Source: Marisa cornuarietis
Taxonomy: Eukaryota > Mollusca > Gastropoda > Architaenioglossa > Ampullariidae
Direction of reading: 5' to 3'
Length of the DNA: 64,000 nt
Assembly (NCBI GenBank): GCA_004794655.1
Contig: SMMW01000171.1
Coordinates: 373,001 to 437,000 of the forward strand
The notes beneath the pieces were generated by a model. The model was given only the letters and a program-made list of their open reading frames with translations, was not told the DNA's origin and made no database searches. The translations under genes and the position numbers were made by a program. Below are positions 22,666-35,600 of this stretch, piece after piece; position 1 is the first letter of the stretch; every line of letters begins with the position of its first letter.

Positions 22666-25600
22666 AGGAGAAGCCACAAGGGTGAACCCTTGATGTACTA
22701 TGTACCTTAACAAACAGAAATATCATGCTTTAAGTGACTTCACAATTTTATTGACTTACTTCAGTCCAGCGGTATTCCAGTGGCCATACAGTGTGAAGTA
22801 ATGGATGACTGTACAAAACTCAGTTAACGGCAACATAATTTAGAGAGAGAGTTTTGTGCGTGTATGTGTGTGTGTGTGTGTGCACTTTTTTTAACAGCTA
22901 AAATGAACAAGTATCGTCTTATAAAAATGGACAGAAAATTCAAATACAACTCATTTGATCTCTGATCTGTTATTGAGAATACATAATTTATAAGATTATG
23001 TTCTCTCAGCTGCAGTAAACCCGGGCAGGTCAACATAAATCAGGGCAGAGTATTGAGAGTGCTGTTTATATTATAGTCACCTAGAAGCCCATTTCTGCTC
23101 AGCACTAAGTCCCAAGCTAAGTAAACCTGTTGGTGTCAGTTAAATCAGTCACTAGCAAGTCCCAAGCCAAATAACCAGTTGGTGTCATTTAAATCAGACA
23201 CTAGCAAGTCCCATGCAAGAAAAACCCATAGAATTAACAACAGACATTTCAGACTGACGTTGACTTTCATTAAGATTTTTTAAATGTCTGAAAACGTTTA
23301 CTAGACAAATACAAGTGCCAGATCATATTAGAGCTGAAGCTCATAACTCACACATTTGGAAGCAAAAGCTAAGACATCAGTAGGTCAGCCTTGTAATCAA
23401 AGTGTCAGCATCACTTTTGTGAGTATTTAAGGCCAGTCCTAACTGGGCAAACCTCTAAAATGCCCCAGAGCCCCATTGTGTTGGCAAATTTATTGGAAAA
23501 CAAGCTTGGCCTTAGCGTGTTGATTAAAGTTCCAATATCAAGAGTGCTGGCGTAGTTTTCTGTGAAAGTAGGTTTCCGTGAGTCTACACACAACTTTCCA
23601 AGCTTGGCCAAACATTTGATGACATTTGCCAAGTTAAGAAGGACCTTGAGAAATGGATGAGTGTGCAGGGGAAAAAACATGTTGACCATTATACCTGGAA
23701 GATAAGCTGCTGTGTGCACTTGGCCCAAGCCTGATGTTTTAGTAATGTATCGCTGAAGAAATGTTGGTTAGTCTTCCTGATGTATTTGTTTAATGGTGAC
23801 AGAAAATTACCCAGAGAAAGTTACCATTGGCTTGTGCCGGGGGGGGGGGGAGACAGACGACCTTAACCAGAGCATTACTGTAGGTGATGGTTAGTTGCTG
23901 CACGTCAGCAGGCTGCTGAGCCCAGTAGTCTTGTCAAACTTGATGTCAACTGCAGCTGATAGGTGCGATAACGAACTGTCAAGGGTAACTGTTATTAGAC
24001 AATAGTTCATGAGTCCACTAACTAGCAAAGACAGTTTTTGCCCTCCCTGATTAACTAACCCTAAGGTACCTAGGAAAGTTGTTATATTTATTGCCTAGGA
24101 TGTCCAGTGATAATTATTGATCTTTTTTGTCATCTTCAGTCAACAGATATCGTCATCAGTCACATACATAGGTCCCTACAGCTGTTTGAGGTTGCCACTA
24201 CATTCTGTCACACTCACAGAAAATATTTATCTTGGCTACAAAAGTACCCTAACGAACCCTATTTAATAGATGAGCACTAACTTGCAGCTTGTTGAAGCTG
24301 ATTTCGGAGGTTTAAGATAATATTTCGTTTGGAGCAGTTAATGGTGACCATGCCATATGGGACCTCTTTGTCTTTGGATTCTAGGGATAATGTGGGTGTT
24401 CAAGTTGGCTTAACCTGGGCAGACCCCTTCTACAAAATTGTGTCTGTTGACAGTACGTGGTTATTTCAGGCCGTAGTATTGTTCATGATTGTTCACAGTA
24501 AACTGTCTGCACAAATGTAGTGTCATTTGTGGGAATGCTCACTTTTTAAAACAAGTCTTGCCAGGTATCCGATGCTGACATCTTTCTCATGGTAAATACA
24601 ATTTATGTCTCACTGGTCACCGCTGTCATGTCTCACTTTGTGCTGCTGCAGCTTCCAGACTTGCTGGTGTCTGCAACTAGTGCCATTAAAGGTCAGTGTT
24701 AATGGCAGTGACAGTAAAGGATGTGAACTCCTTCTGTTGTCTCTTTCAGCTATCATCTCCATCTTCATCGGATGATGCAAAATGCAACTCTGTGATGTGG
24801 ATTGCAAACAAATATATTGTTCTGTTGTGTTGTGTCTCTTGCTGTGTATCCTGTTGCAGCATGCTGGACTGTCCATTGGTTAAATGCATGTTGGTTTTGT
24901 GATCCTGTGTTTGGATGATTTTTATCTGTTGATGTACCTGAACATTATGAGAAGGTGATAATCTGATTTATGTTAGCTATTGCTTTGTCGGTGTAGTACT
25001 TAATGTCTTGCTGGAACAAAATGTGATTCAAGATATTGTTAATGGAAAAACCCTTGTGTACTGTGTAGGTAGACTGTTGTTATGTTGGAGGATGTTTCTA
25101 TGGCAGTGTTGTCGAGAAGTTTTGTTATATCTTTCACACTTTCTGTCCTAAAGGATGCAGTTGTATGCACTCAGACTTGACATGCATATTTACAACATTC
25201 TGTTCAAATGCTTCTATGGTCTGAAATAATATTCCCTTATTTTTTAACTTTATTATAATCATGTAACAAGATTTTTACACTATTGAATTTGTTATTGTTA
25301 AGCCATTAGAAACATCTTGTGTAATGTCTAATTCAATGCTCATCTCCAAAGCTCTCGCCAGCTTCCTGGAACTTTGTTCTTTTTTTTTTTTTTTTTTTTT
25401 TTTGCCTCCTTCCTTTCAGTCCATTCCTCCTGATCTGTTGCTTTGTATAAGTTAGCACCACAGTTATGTTAGCACCACAGTTATGTTGAATGCAACTGTT
25501 TGGTCACTGGGGAAGTGAAGTGTAAGAGACAGCAGTTATCTCACTGCAGAAGTAAGGTGTAAGAGATCATATTTATCTCACTGGGGAAGTAAGGAGTAAG

Positions 25601-27780
25601 AGACAGCAGTTCTCTCACTTTGGAAGTAAAGTGTAAGAGACTGCAGTTCTCTCACTGGGGAAGGAAGGTGTAAGAAACGGCAGTTATTTCAGAGCCAGTT
25701 TTGTTTTTAAGGGAGGAAGGGGATGTGGAATGGGTTTATATGAGAGCACTCCCTGATCTGTTCTTTCTCACTGCCTTTCTTTCTTCAACCCTTTAAAAGG
25801 GTGGCTACCCATTGAACAGCCGGGTGAACTGCAGGAACGATGCTGTATTACAGTGGTGTCTGACAAGCTACAAGTCAATGTTCTCATCACTTGGTTATCT
25901 GCTTGTCCCTATATAGTGTGTACGAGTGAGTCGGAATGGGAGTGCAAACATGTAGCATGTATTGTCAGTCTCAGCTGGCTGTGTACTTTATCAGGTATGT
26001 TGATATTCTGTGCACTTATCAGCCAGGTGCATGCAAAGGTTGCACTTAAAACAGTTTGTCATCCATGTGTGACTGTATTCTCTGCAGTTTATCAACTAAA
26101 CATGTCAGATGACTATAAACTATACAGCTGCATAGCCTGCTTGTGAAGTGTCACATATAGGCAAGCATGTCCTACTAACCTACTTTTCTGCAGACAGTTC
26201 AGCTCAGCTGGCAAGTGGAAAGTGAGTGTGAAATCTGCAGACAAAGATTGCAGTACCAACCAATCAAGCATACAATTCAGTAAGGAAGTACTGATGCACT
26301 TGATGGCCATGTTGTACTTCAATTCTTTAGAGGATTTGCACAGTTGATCAAATGTTAATATTGTAACTGTTGACTTAAATACTTCCCAAAATGAATGCAC
26401 CAAAATGAATTGCTGATTGGCTAATCTGCCGTCCATGCCCATCTATTTCATCATGTTGGCAGCAGCTGCACACGTACTATTTTGTTACAGACAATTTCTT
26501 GTGATTTGGCCGTGCAGTCATTCAGCCCTAATGCTGTCCATTGTAGACAGATTTTCATGACTTCTAGCTGCACGCTTACTCATGTTTTTCTTTGTTTAAA
26601 AAAAAAAAGCTTCAGGCTATGCATCATGTAGATAAAATTAACCCATGTCTGTGGAACTTCTTCCATGTGAAAGTTTAAAAAGTAAGAGCACCAGAAGATA
26701 AATTGGAGAAAAGTTGCAATAGTTTTAAACATATGTGGCTAGTGTTTGTAAAGATGCTGCAGTAGTTTTGTTTCAATGTTAACTGCAGATAATGTTTGTA
26801 AAGATGTCTGTGTGGCTGGACCTGAGTTTGCACAGCATAACCCCGAGGATCGTTATCACAGCTTGTATTGGTCTTCTTACAACACTGTCACCATGTGCTG
26901 TATCACTGTCCGTAAATTACTGTCCATATTAGTCTATACTTCTTTCAACTCTGTGTGTCTCAAGATGCCTGATGCTTCTGACTGTATCACCCTGTTAATG
27001 CTTCTTATCAATCTTTCCATGATTAGAAAGAAAGAACAAGATTGAAAATAATTTCCAAGCAACATCCTTTGAACATGTTGAAATACTGATTAGCTAGAAG
27101 TTTTGATTCTTTTTTTACATTATGTACCAAGAAGTGTTTCTCTTGAATTTAGGACAAAATACATAACTGTTGCTGGGAAGTTGATGATGATTTCAATGGC
27201 ATCCATACAAATACCAAAGTGTGCTCTTAAGTCATGGGCATGAGTCCCTCTTGATGCACAGTGCTAATTTGCTAGGCCTCTATCCACTTGTTGCTATGAT
27301 GACATACTTCCATTCTTTTATCCTTTTTCCTGGCCAGCAGATGGTTTTAAGGATCATGTGATCTTGGTGACCTGCTGATGCTGGGAAAGACATCCTGTGA
27401 CTGCTTGGATACTTTGTGTTGCTGCAATGGATGTGCTGTTAATCTTAGATGAGGCAACATAAGATTGTGACAGGCAGATGAATTAAAAGGGAATTTGCTT
27501 AACATGTAAAATGGTTTTGACTTGCAAATGGGGTAGGCCTATGACGAGAGCAGCACCGGTGTATTTTCTGGGGTTGCAAGTCCTTGATTTCGAACCTGTT
27601 ATCAGTTTTGATCACCCGGGGCTTGCTTCAGTTACTGTGCCTCATTATCTTTGTGCTTCTTATGCTACCACACGTTAGGGGTAGGTATGTGTTATGGCCT
27701 TACTTTGTTCACATGATCACTAGCTCACAATTCTCACCTTTATTACTTTGATACATGCCTCATGTAGAGGGAGTGCAGTA
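22666..27780. other. BTBD7 3' UTR and downstream DNA, no other gene recognised
   Basis: No conserved exon is visible on either strand. The 3' end of BTBD7 cannot be fixed, since no well-placed AATAAA follows within several kilobases. Minor repeats: a 57-bp class, three copies, at 23100-23215 (cactagcaagtccca); a G10 run at 23840; a T-run at 25380; and a 43-bp class, about five copies, at 25503-25692 (gtaagagacagcagtt). Confidence 0.5.
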
Positions 27781-28410
27781 ACTGTGCTTGTAACACTGCA
27801 GTACCAGTCCTTGTAGCACTACAGCACCAGTCCTTGTAACACTGCAGTACCAGTCCTTGTAGCACTACAGCACCAGTCTTTGTAACACTACAGTAACAGT
27901 CTTTGTAACACTACAGCACCAGTCCTTGTAACACTGCAATACCAGTCCTTGTAGCACTACAGCACCAGTCTTTGTAACACTACAGTAACAGTCCTTGTAG
28001 CACTACAGTAACAGTCCTACAGTAACAGTCCTTGTAACACTACAGTACCAATGTTACACTGCAGTACCAGTGCTTGTAACACTGGTGTAACAGTGCTTGT
28101 AGCACTGCAGTAACAGTCCTTGTAACACTACAGTAACAGTCCTTGTAACACTGCAGTAACAGTCCTACAATAACAGTCCTTGTAACACTACAGTACCAAT
28201 GTTACACTGCAGTACCAGTGCTTGTAACACTGGTGTAACAGTCCTTGTAACACTACAGTAACAGTCCTTGTTACACTGCAGTACCAGTGTTACACTGCTT
28301 GTAACACTGCAGTAACAATCCTTGTAGCCCTGCAGTAACAGTGCTTGTAACACTGCAGTACCAGTGTTTGTAGCACTACAGTACCAGTGCTTGTAACACT
28401 GCAGTAGCAG
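27781..28410. repeat. 22-23-bp minisatellite
   Basis: Roughly 28 copies of a unit like cagtaacagtccttgtaacac with internal variants (taccag, tagcac) and higher-order duplication of groups of units. Alternation of the variants suggests unequal exchange. It lies downstream of BTBD7. Confidence 0.95.
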
Positions 28411-29717
28411 AGGTGAGCAGGTCACTATACTGGAAGTTTGTAGTTCATTGTAGTGCAGTAGAGACATAACAGCGACCCAACAGATATCATAGGTACAACC
28501 ACAGTTGTGAATGTTTACACAGAATACAGGTGGTAGAGAAAGATGGTTTCTGAAATGTCATAAACAGTGTCTCATATCTTTGTATCAGGGTATACCATCA
28601 TCTTGTGTTTCTCAGCTTGTGTAGACTATGGTCACAAGACAAAGTGTGCATTACATGTGTGGTGCATATTATTACTCTTGATACCACACAGATGCTGTGC
28701 TACCCTGCCAGCTGGGGACAGACGTGGCCCACCTGGATGATGACACAGGAGTGAGGGTGTGGTGTGGCCTACTGCAGTGACGACATAGGAAGGGAGTGTG
28801 GTGTGGCCCCTATCGATGATGCAGTGCTGGGGCAATAACATGAGCCTGCTGATGACACTGCTGGCCACAAACATTCACTGAAATGTATTTGAACAGATGT
28901 TTACAAGGCCGTATGGCAGTCATCAACGCTCGTACACTAAAAGATGGCTGTAGATGCATTGGGAAATGATGAGCTGGATAATCAGACAAACGTTTGATTG
29001 GCAGGACTGATGCTGACTAGGTGCGTGAACAGGAGTTGCCAGTCAACGTTTGAAGTTAGCAGACAAGAACAGTCCTGCTTGTGGATTGTTTTCAACAGTT
29101 GCATGTGGGTGTGCGTGAATATGTTTGTGTTTTATGTTTTTTTACCTGCAGTGAGGCTGGGGTGATGAGTTGACTGATGTAAAGCATGACTTTTACTTGA
29201 GCCTAACCACTTTCTGTGGTCTACTTGATGTTATAAATCCTCATGATTAATATTAATGTTACCATTTGTACTAAGGTTGATCAGCTCCACCAACAGCTGT
29301 CTGTGGCTGTTTTCCTTGCTTCTCTACATGTTTGTTTTTGTCCAGGTGCTGAGCACAGCACCACCTGGTGATGAGCATCAGATCAAATGCAAAATCCTAT
29401 AATGGAGTAGCCCTGTTACTGCGCAGCTTTATGAAGTTTTCTTTGTGTATGAATTGTACAGCCATGTTATTCCGCTATTCAAAGTGTTATCAATGATTTG
29501 CTGACATTGCCTTTTTCCTCTTTTTCTCTCTCTGTTCACTCATGCATCACTTGTACACATTCTTTTACATCTGCATTTGCACGCACGGGCTTATGAGTGC
29601 TGACGATACATTATGCATTACTAGTGGTGATACTGTATGACTATGCTTTGACCCTTTGGGCACTATAAAAGACTGGAGATTAATTGGCTGCCTAGACTGA
29701 GACTGATGACTACATGG
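28411..29717. other. No gene recognised
   Basis: No exon or RNA gene is recognised on either strand in this 1.3-kb interval between two minisatellites. Confidence 0.45.
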
Positions 29718-30272
29718 AGGGTGTGAATGATTCATTTCACTCTGTGTAATGGTGTGAATGATTCATTTCACTCTGTGTAATGGTGAGAATGATTTATTTC
29801 ACTCTGTGTAATGGTGAGAATGATTTATTTCACTCTGTGTAATGGTGTGAATGATTTATTTCACTCTGTAATGGTGTGAATGATTTATTTCACTCTGTGT
29901 AATGGTGAGAATGATTTATTTCACTCTGTGTAATGGTGTGAATGATTTATTTCACTCTGTGTAATGGTGAGAATGATTTATTTCACTCTGTGTAATGGTG
30001 TGAATGATTTATTTCACTCTGTAATGGTGTGAATGATTTATTTCACTCTGTAATGGTGAGAATGATTTATTTCACTCTGTGTAATGGTGTGAATGATTTA
30101 TTTCACTCTGTAATGGTGTGAATGATTTATTTCACTCTGTGTAATGGTGAGAATGATTTATTTCACCCTGTGTAATGGTGAGAATGATTCATTTCACTCT
30201 GTGTAATGGTGAGAATGATTCATTTCACTCTGTGTAATGGTGAGAATGATTTATTTCACTCTGTGTAATGAG
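29718..30272. repeat. 31-bp minisatellite
   Basis: About 18 units of the type tgtaatggtg.gaatgattta followed by tttcactctg. Units are very similar, differing mainly at the g/t of gtgagaatg versus gtgtgaatg and by a 2-bp (GT) deletion in some copies, which indicates recent homogenisation. Confidence 0.95.
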
Positions 30273-30492
30273 ATGAATGTTACCTGTGTTACGCTGGCCA
30301 AGTGCACTTGTGATAGCCTTCAAGTACTTACTGCAGACTACAAGTAAATTGTCAGTAAAGGTATTGAGTGATGTCTGCCTACTGTTTGTATGGAAGCTGG
30401 AATGAGGAGACTGTCTGTAGGGTTTGTAGACTCTAAAATGTTAATGATCTTAGATGAGGCTAAAAAAAATAAAAAGGTCATGTGCTGACACA

Positions 30493-30677
30493 AACATAGG
30501 CAGCGACCATAACTTTTTCCTCACCTAAAAATGATGCACATGGCAGTGACAAGACTTGAACCCAGCAGACTTCCAGGTAAAGCATATAATATGCTGGGTG
30601 AGCTTTATAATAGAGGGAAAGTGTGCTGGGTGTCTCGTGCGTTCGTTAGAACATGGTTCATGGTCGCTGCCTATGTC
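30493..30677. repeat. 180-bp segment with 17-bp inverted ends
   Basis: acataggcagcgaccat at 30494-30510 is inverted perfectly at 30660-30676 (atggtcgctgcctatgt). The right arm overlaps the target duplication of the LINE that follows and reads, on the minus strand, as the DIGSDHE motif of an RTE-like endonuclease. The spacer contains a B-box-like ggttcaagtc on the minus strand. It may be a MITE or an inverted duplication of endonuclease sequence. Confidence 0.5.
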
Positions 30678-31306
30678 GCCCCCGTGGGCCCGGCTCCTAG
30701 TGCCGGGGGTGGACACCCAACTTCTCTCTGGATGGGTGACGAAGTGGCCTGCCTCTTTCCTCCTCACTGTACTGGTTTCTGTCTCACAGGTCCTTTCACC
30801 TTTATTCCTTTTTCGTCAAAACACTTATTTCCTTCACTGCCGTTTTTCCTATTCTATCCTCTGCCTTTTGGTCCTTTCCCCTTTTTCAATGCTTCCCAAA
30901 ATATCTCTTTCTCTTCCTTTTTGCTTTCTCAGTGGCCTTCTTTAGGCCCCCCTGCGTTTGCCGTGCAGGGCGACCTGTGTCGGAGGAGAATGGGATCCTG
31001 GAGGCTGAGGTCACTGATGGGTTGCGACCCATCATACCAACATTCCTCTTTGGCCCAAACTTCTCCTAGACAGGAGGTTGGTGCTGGCCCGCACCAATCA
31101 ATCGGCTGGTCGTGCAATGCCCTAGTTTTGCTAGAAGGCTGCGGCCTGGGTCAATCTGTTTCACATCCTTGTGGGTCAGAGTATACTTCTCCTGTAGCCC
31201 TGGTGCAGCCCTGCTGGATATACCCATGTGGTACCGCTCGGCTGCATCCCCTAGTTGGACTCCGTGGTGGGTGGGGAACAGGAGAAATGAACCTTCATCT
31301 TTTCTC

Positions 31307-32610
31307 ATGGCCAAAAAAATTTCACATCCTGGAAAACGCTCTCGACCTTTTGATGAAACTTCCTCAGACTGTGAGGAGTTTTGATTGTGGAGAGTGGGGA
31401 TCCGGAGAAACCTATCTCGGGACTGTCCCCCTTTGCCGTCCAGAAAGGTTTACAAAACATATCTTCTAACTTTTTGTCAGTAAAGCAGCTAAGATCTGGA
31501 CAACTCCTAGTCCAATGCAAAAATCAAAAAGCATCAGAAGCATTAAGAAAATGGGACGGAAAACAATTTGTGGACCGCCCCATAAAAGTGACACCTCATA
31601 AAACTTTAAATTCATCTAGAGGAGTAATCAGGTGTAGAGATCTTGCTGGATTGTCAGAAGTAGACATACGTACTGAATTGTCTCAGCAGGGTGTATCCCA
31701 TGTACATAGGGTCACCCTTAAGAAAGATGGAAAGTTGATTCCCACAAACACATATTTCCTCACCTTCTGTATTCCAGACCTCCCAAACTCCATTAACATT
31801 GGCTATCTTCGGGTGAAGGTGGCACTTTTTATCCCTTCACCCCTACGTTGTTTCAAGTGTCAAAGATATGGACATGGTTCATCTACCTGTAGATCAGAAG
31901 CACGCTGTGTAAAGTGCAGTGAATCTCACTCCCTAAATGATTGTCATGGAACAATCAAATGTGCAAATTGTGCTGGATGTCACCCAGCCTCCTCCCGAGA
32001 CTGTCCTCGTTGGAAGGAGGAAGACAAAATCCAGCGGATAAAAGCAGAGCAGGGTTTGTCGTACCCAGAGGCACGTCGCCGTGTCTTGGGAAACCTTCAA
32101 GTCTCCACACAAACAGCCGGAAACCCATCTTTTGCAGGGGTGGTTTCCCGGAAATCGGTAAAATCTACATCATGCCAAACAGATATTACATGGATAAACA
32201 CAGAAACCCCCAAACCCACACACACACTCATGCCACCTCCACCTACAGACCAAACGCAGCAACCCAAACCTTCCACACCTCAACCAATTCCAGCATACAC
32301 CTCAACCAGATCAACAGCACGTGCACCCACACGTACTCATCAAAAAACTGCACCTACAAAGTCACAAACTACAATTACCGCCACTCCCCAAAAATCCCCT
32401 CTAAAACCTCAACAAACCTCCCGTCCCCCTGGGTCAAAAACAGTTAGCCCTCGCACACGACGACACCCTCCATCACCTACTTCAAATAGGTTTGCACCCC
32501 TTTCAGATAGCTTGATGGACATGGAGGAACGAAGGGTTCCTTCAACCTCACCCCCAGGCCGCACAAACACCTCTGGTACACGACATTCCAGGTCATCTTC
32601 TCATACTTAA
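31307..32610 (+). CDS. LINE ORF1 protein (gag-like, CCHC), frameshifted
   Basis: ORF1 proteins of I-group LINEs bind element RNA and form the transposition particle. The likely start is ATG 31307 (MAKKISHPGKRSRPFDETSS), but that frame stops at TGA 31379 while the body continues in another frame from about 31378 to TAA 32608, so one frameshift lies near 31380. The body has an RRM-like N-terminal half, then three Cys knuckles (CFKCQRYGHGSSTC, CVKCSESHSLNDC and CANCAGCHPASSRDC), then a Thr/Pro/Gln-rich tail. It sits 7 nt before the ORF2 ATG. An A7 run at 31311-31318 and nearby T4 make sequencing error possible. Base use is A-rich on the sense strand, unlike the host exons. Confidence 0.85.
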
Positions 32611-32617
32611 GTTATAA

Positions 32618-35600
32618 ATGACAAATCTGTTACAGTGGAACTGCCGAGGAATTAGGGCAAATTTTGAAGAACTAAAAGTTGTTTTACATCAAACAGATAC
32701 TAAAGTGATTGCCCTCCAAGAGACCTTTTTGCAGGACACAGATACTTTTACCTGCAAAGGTTTTCAGATACTCCGAAAGGCATCCGCAAATGACTCTCAT
32801 GCTGGTGGAGTAGCTCTTTTAATTCATTCAGATATTCTTTTCAGCCCCATCCCCCTTTCCACCCCATTACAAGCTGTGGCAGCCAGAATATCCCTCAAGA
32901 AAACCATCACAGTATGTAGTGTATACCTCCCCCCTTCAATTAGCGTTTCTCGTCAACACCTGGAGGATCTTCTTCAACAGCTTCCTTCCCCTGTACTCCT
33001 CTTGGGGGATTTTAATGGACATCATCCCCTGTGGGGTGGGGATGTTAGTGATTCACGTGGTGAACTTTTATCAGGCTTTTTTTTTAATGATTTTGACTTA
33101 TGTGTGATGAATGATGGTAGTCCAACCTTTTATAGAACCCATAATGCATCTACAACTGCAATAGATCTCTCAGTATGTGATCCCACACTGACAGTTGACT
33201 TCAACTTGCATGTGTGGGATGATCTTTGTGGAAGTGACCACTACCCTATCATCCTTTCTTCTAACTCAACTAATACAGTAAAACAGGAAGACCACTGGAA
33301 TTTAGCACGGGCAAATTGGAACCTTTTTAAAACACTCTGTGAATCAATGCTGTCTCCCTTAGAACGATTCATCTCACCTGTGGATTCCACAACCTCTACA
33401 GGCCATCCAATGGAAAGTTTTTCCTTAGCACTATTGGAGATCATGAACAAAAGTATCCCTCGTTACAGCCACCACAGGAGGCTCCCCAAAGTTCCCTGGT
33501 TTAATGAGGATTGCCGAAAGGCAATACAAAATAGGAAAAAGGCACAGAGAACAGTTTTTCGATCTCCCACCCCCGAAAATGTTCTAAATTTTAAACGCCT
33601 TCGAGCACAGGGCCGTCACATCTGTAAACAACAAAGAAGGCTTTCTTGGCAACATTTTGTTTCCTCACTGACAAATCGTACCCCATGCCGACGGGTATGG
33701 TCAGCTATCAAAAAACTAAAAGGAAAGAATAGCAATAGAGCGGTTAGACACCTAAGAGCCGAACAAAATTTACTCACTGATAATCGAGAAATTGCAAACC
33801 AACTGGGCTCCACTTTTGAAATGACAACCTCTTCACTACAATATTCCACAGCTTTTCAGAAAGTGAAGGCAGGCAAAGAATTAACAAAATGTAACTTTCA
33901 ATCGGACAACTTGGAATCCTACAACACCGATTTCTCTATGTCTGAACTTAAACAAGCACTTTCAAAGTGCTCCCACTCGGCCCCAGGACCAGACAGTATC
34001 TCATACCAAATCATAACCAAACTCCCAGAATCATCTTTGAGGACATTATTGCAGATTTTCAACCATATATGGAATACAGGAAACCTTCCTTCCGCATGGC
34101 ACGAGGCTATAATAGTTCCTATACCAAAACCAGGAAAAGATCCCTCAGATCCAAACAGCTACCGTCCAATTGCTTTAACAAATTGTTTCTGTAAGCTACT
34201 TGAAAGGATGGTAAATTCACGATTGATTTGGGTGTTAGAGTCCCAAAATCTTCTTTCCAGCATTCAGTGTGGTTTTCGAAAAAACTGTAGTACTACAGAT
34301 CAAATGGTCAGATTTGAAACGTTTATAAGGGACGCCTTTATTAAAAAAGAGCATGTCATAGGAGTATTCTTTGACCTAGAAAGAGCCTATGACACAGTGT
34401 GGAGGCAAGGAATTTTGTTGGACCTATTTTCTCTAGGCTTTCGAGGCCGACTACCAATTTTCATCAAAAACTTTTTAACATGTCGTATGTTTAGAGTCCG
34501 GATACAAAATACCTTTTCAGACACCCGTGAACAGCAGGTGGTAGTCCCTCAAGGAAGTATCCTGTCACCTATTTTGTTCTGTATTAAAATAGATGGCATC
34601 CTGAAGTCTATTCCCAAAAATATGGCTGCCTCGCTATATGTTGATGATTTTGCACTTTGTATACGAGGAAAGTTTTTACCTGGTCTGGAGAGACAATTAC
34701 AGTTATGTGTAAACCACATCTCAAAATGGGTATTAGAAAACGGTTTCAAATTTTCTCCCTCAAAATCTGTGTGCAACCACTTTACAAAACTAAGAGGTCC
34801 TTTTCCTGAACCCTCAATTCATGTAAATGGAACAGCACTCAAGGTAGTGGAAGAGGTCCATTTCTTGGGTGTTATTTTTGATCGTAAACTTTCTTTTCAG
34901 AACCACATCCGTCATCTTCAGGCTTCTTGTCTGAAGACTCTAGATATATTGAGAGTGATAAGTAACACAAACTGGGGTGTAGACCAAATCACTTTACTCC
35001 GTTTGTATCGTTCCCTAGTGCGTTCAAAATTGGATTATGGATGCATAGTCTATGGATCTGCCAGGACATCATACCTAAAAAGGCTAGACACTGTGCACCA
35101 TCACGGCCTGAGAATTTGTCTTGGAGTTTTCAGAACCACTCCAATACACAGCCTATATGCAAAGGCAGGTGAACCCCCTCTAGAGTTACGCCGACTAAAA
35201 CTAATGTTGTCCTATGTCTCGAAACTTCGAGCTCTGCCCCAAAACCCTGCTTTCCACTCAGTTTTCTCCGTTCAGTTTCTGGAGAAATACAGGGCACGTG
35301 AACATGAACAAAAACCTCTACCCATACGAGCTCACCCCCATCTTCAGAGATTGGGAATGGACCCCCAAAAATCTGCACCAATTGCACTGACTAGAACACC
35401 ACCATGGCTACTCCCCACACCTGAAATTCGTTTTGACCTCTCTAACCAAAAAAAGGGTGAAACCCCTGACATAGTCTATCAGCAGCTTTTCAGAGAAATA
35501 ATCACAGACTATCCTGACTTTTGTCACATATACACTGATGGATCCAAAAATACTGAAAAAAAAAGTGTAGCAGCTGCAGCAGTGCCGATGGACATTTCCA

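Noticed and set aside
27781..28410. CRISPR-like appearance of regularly spaced repeats
   Set aside because: The units are contiguous without unique spacers, there are no cas genes, and the genome is animal.
30531..31469. 312-codon plus-strand frame upstream of the LINE ORF1
   Set aside because: It crosses the LINE's 5' boundary and target duplication and lacks family motifs; it is 5' UTR read in a chance open frame.
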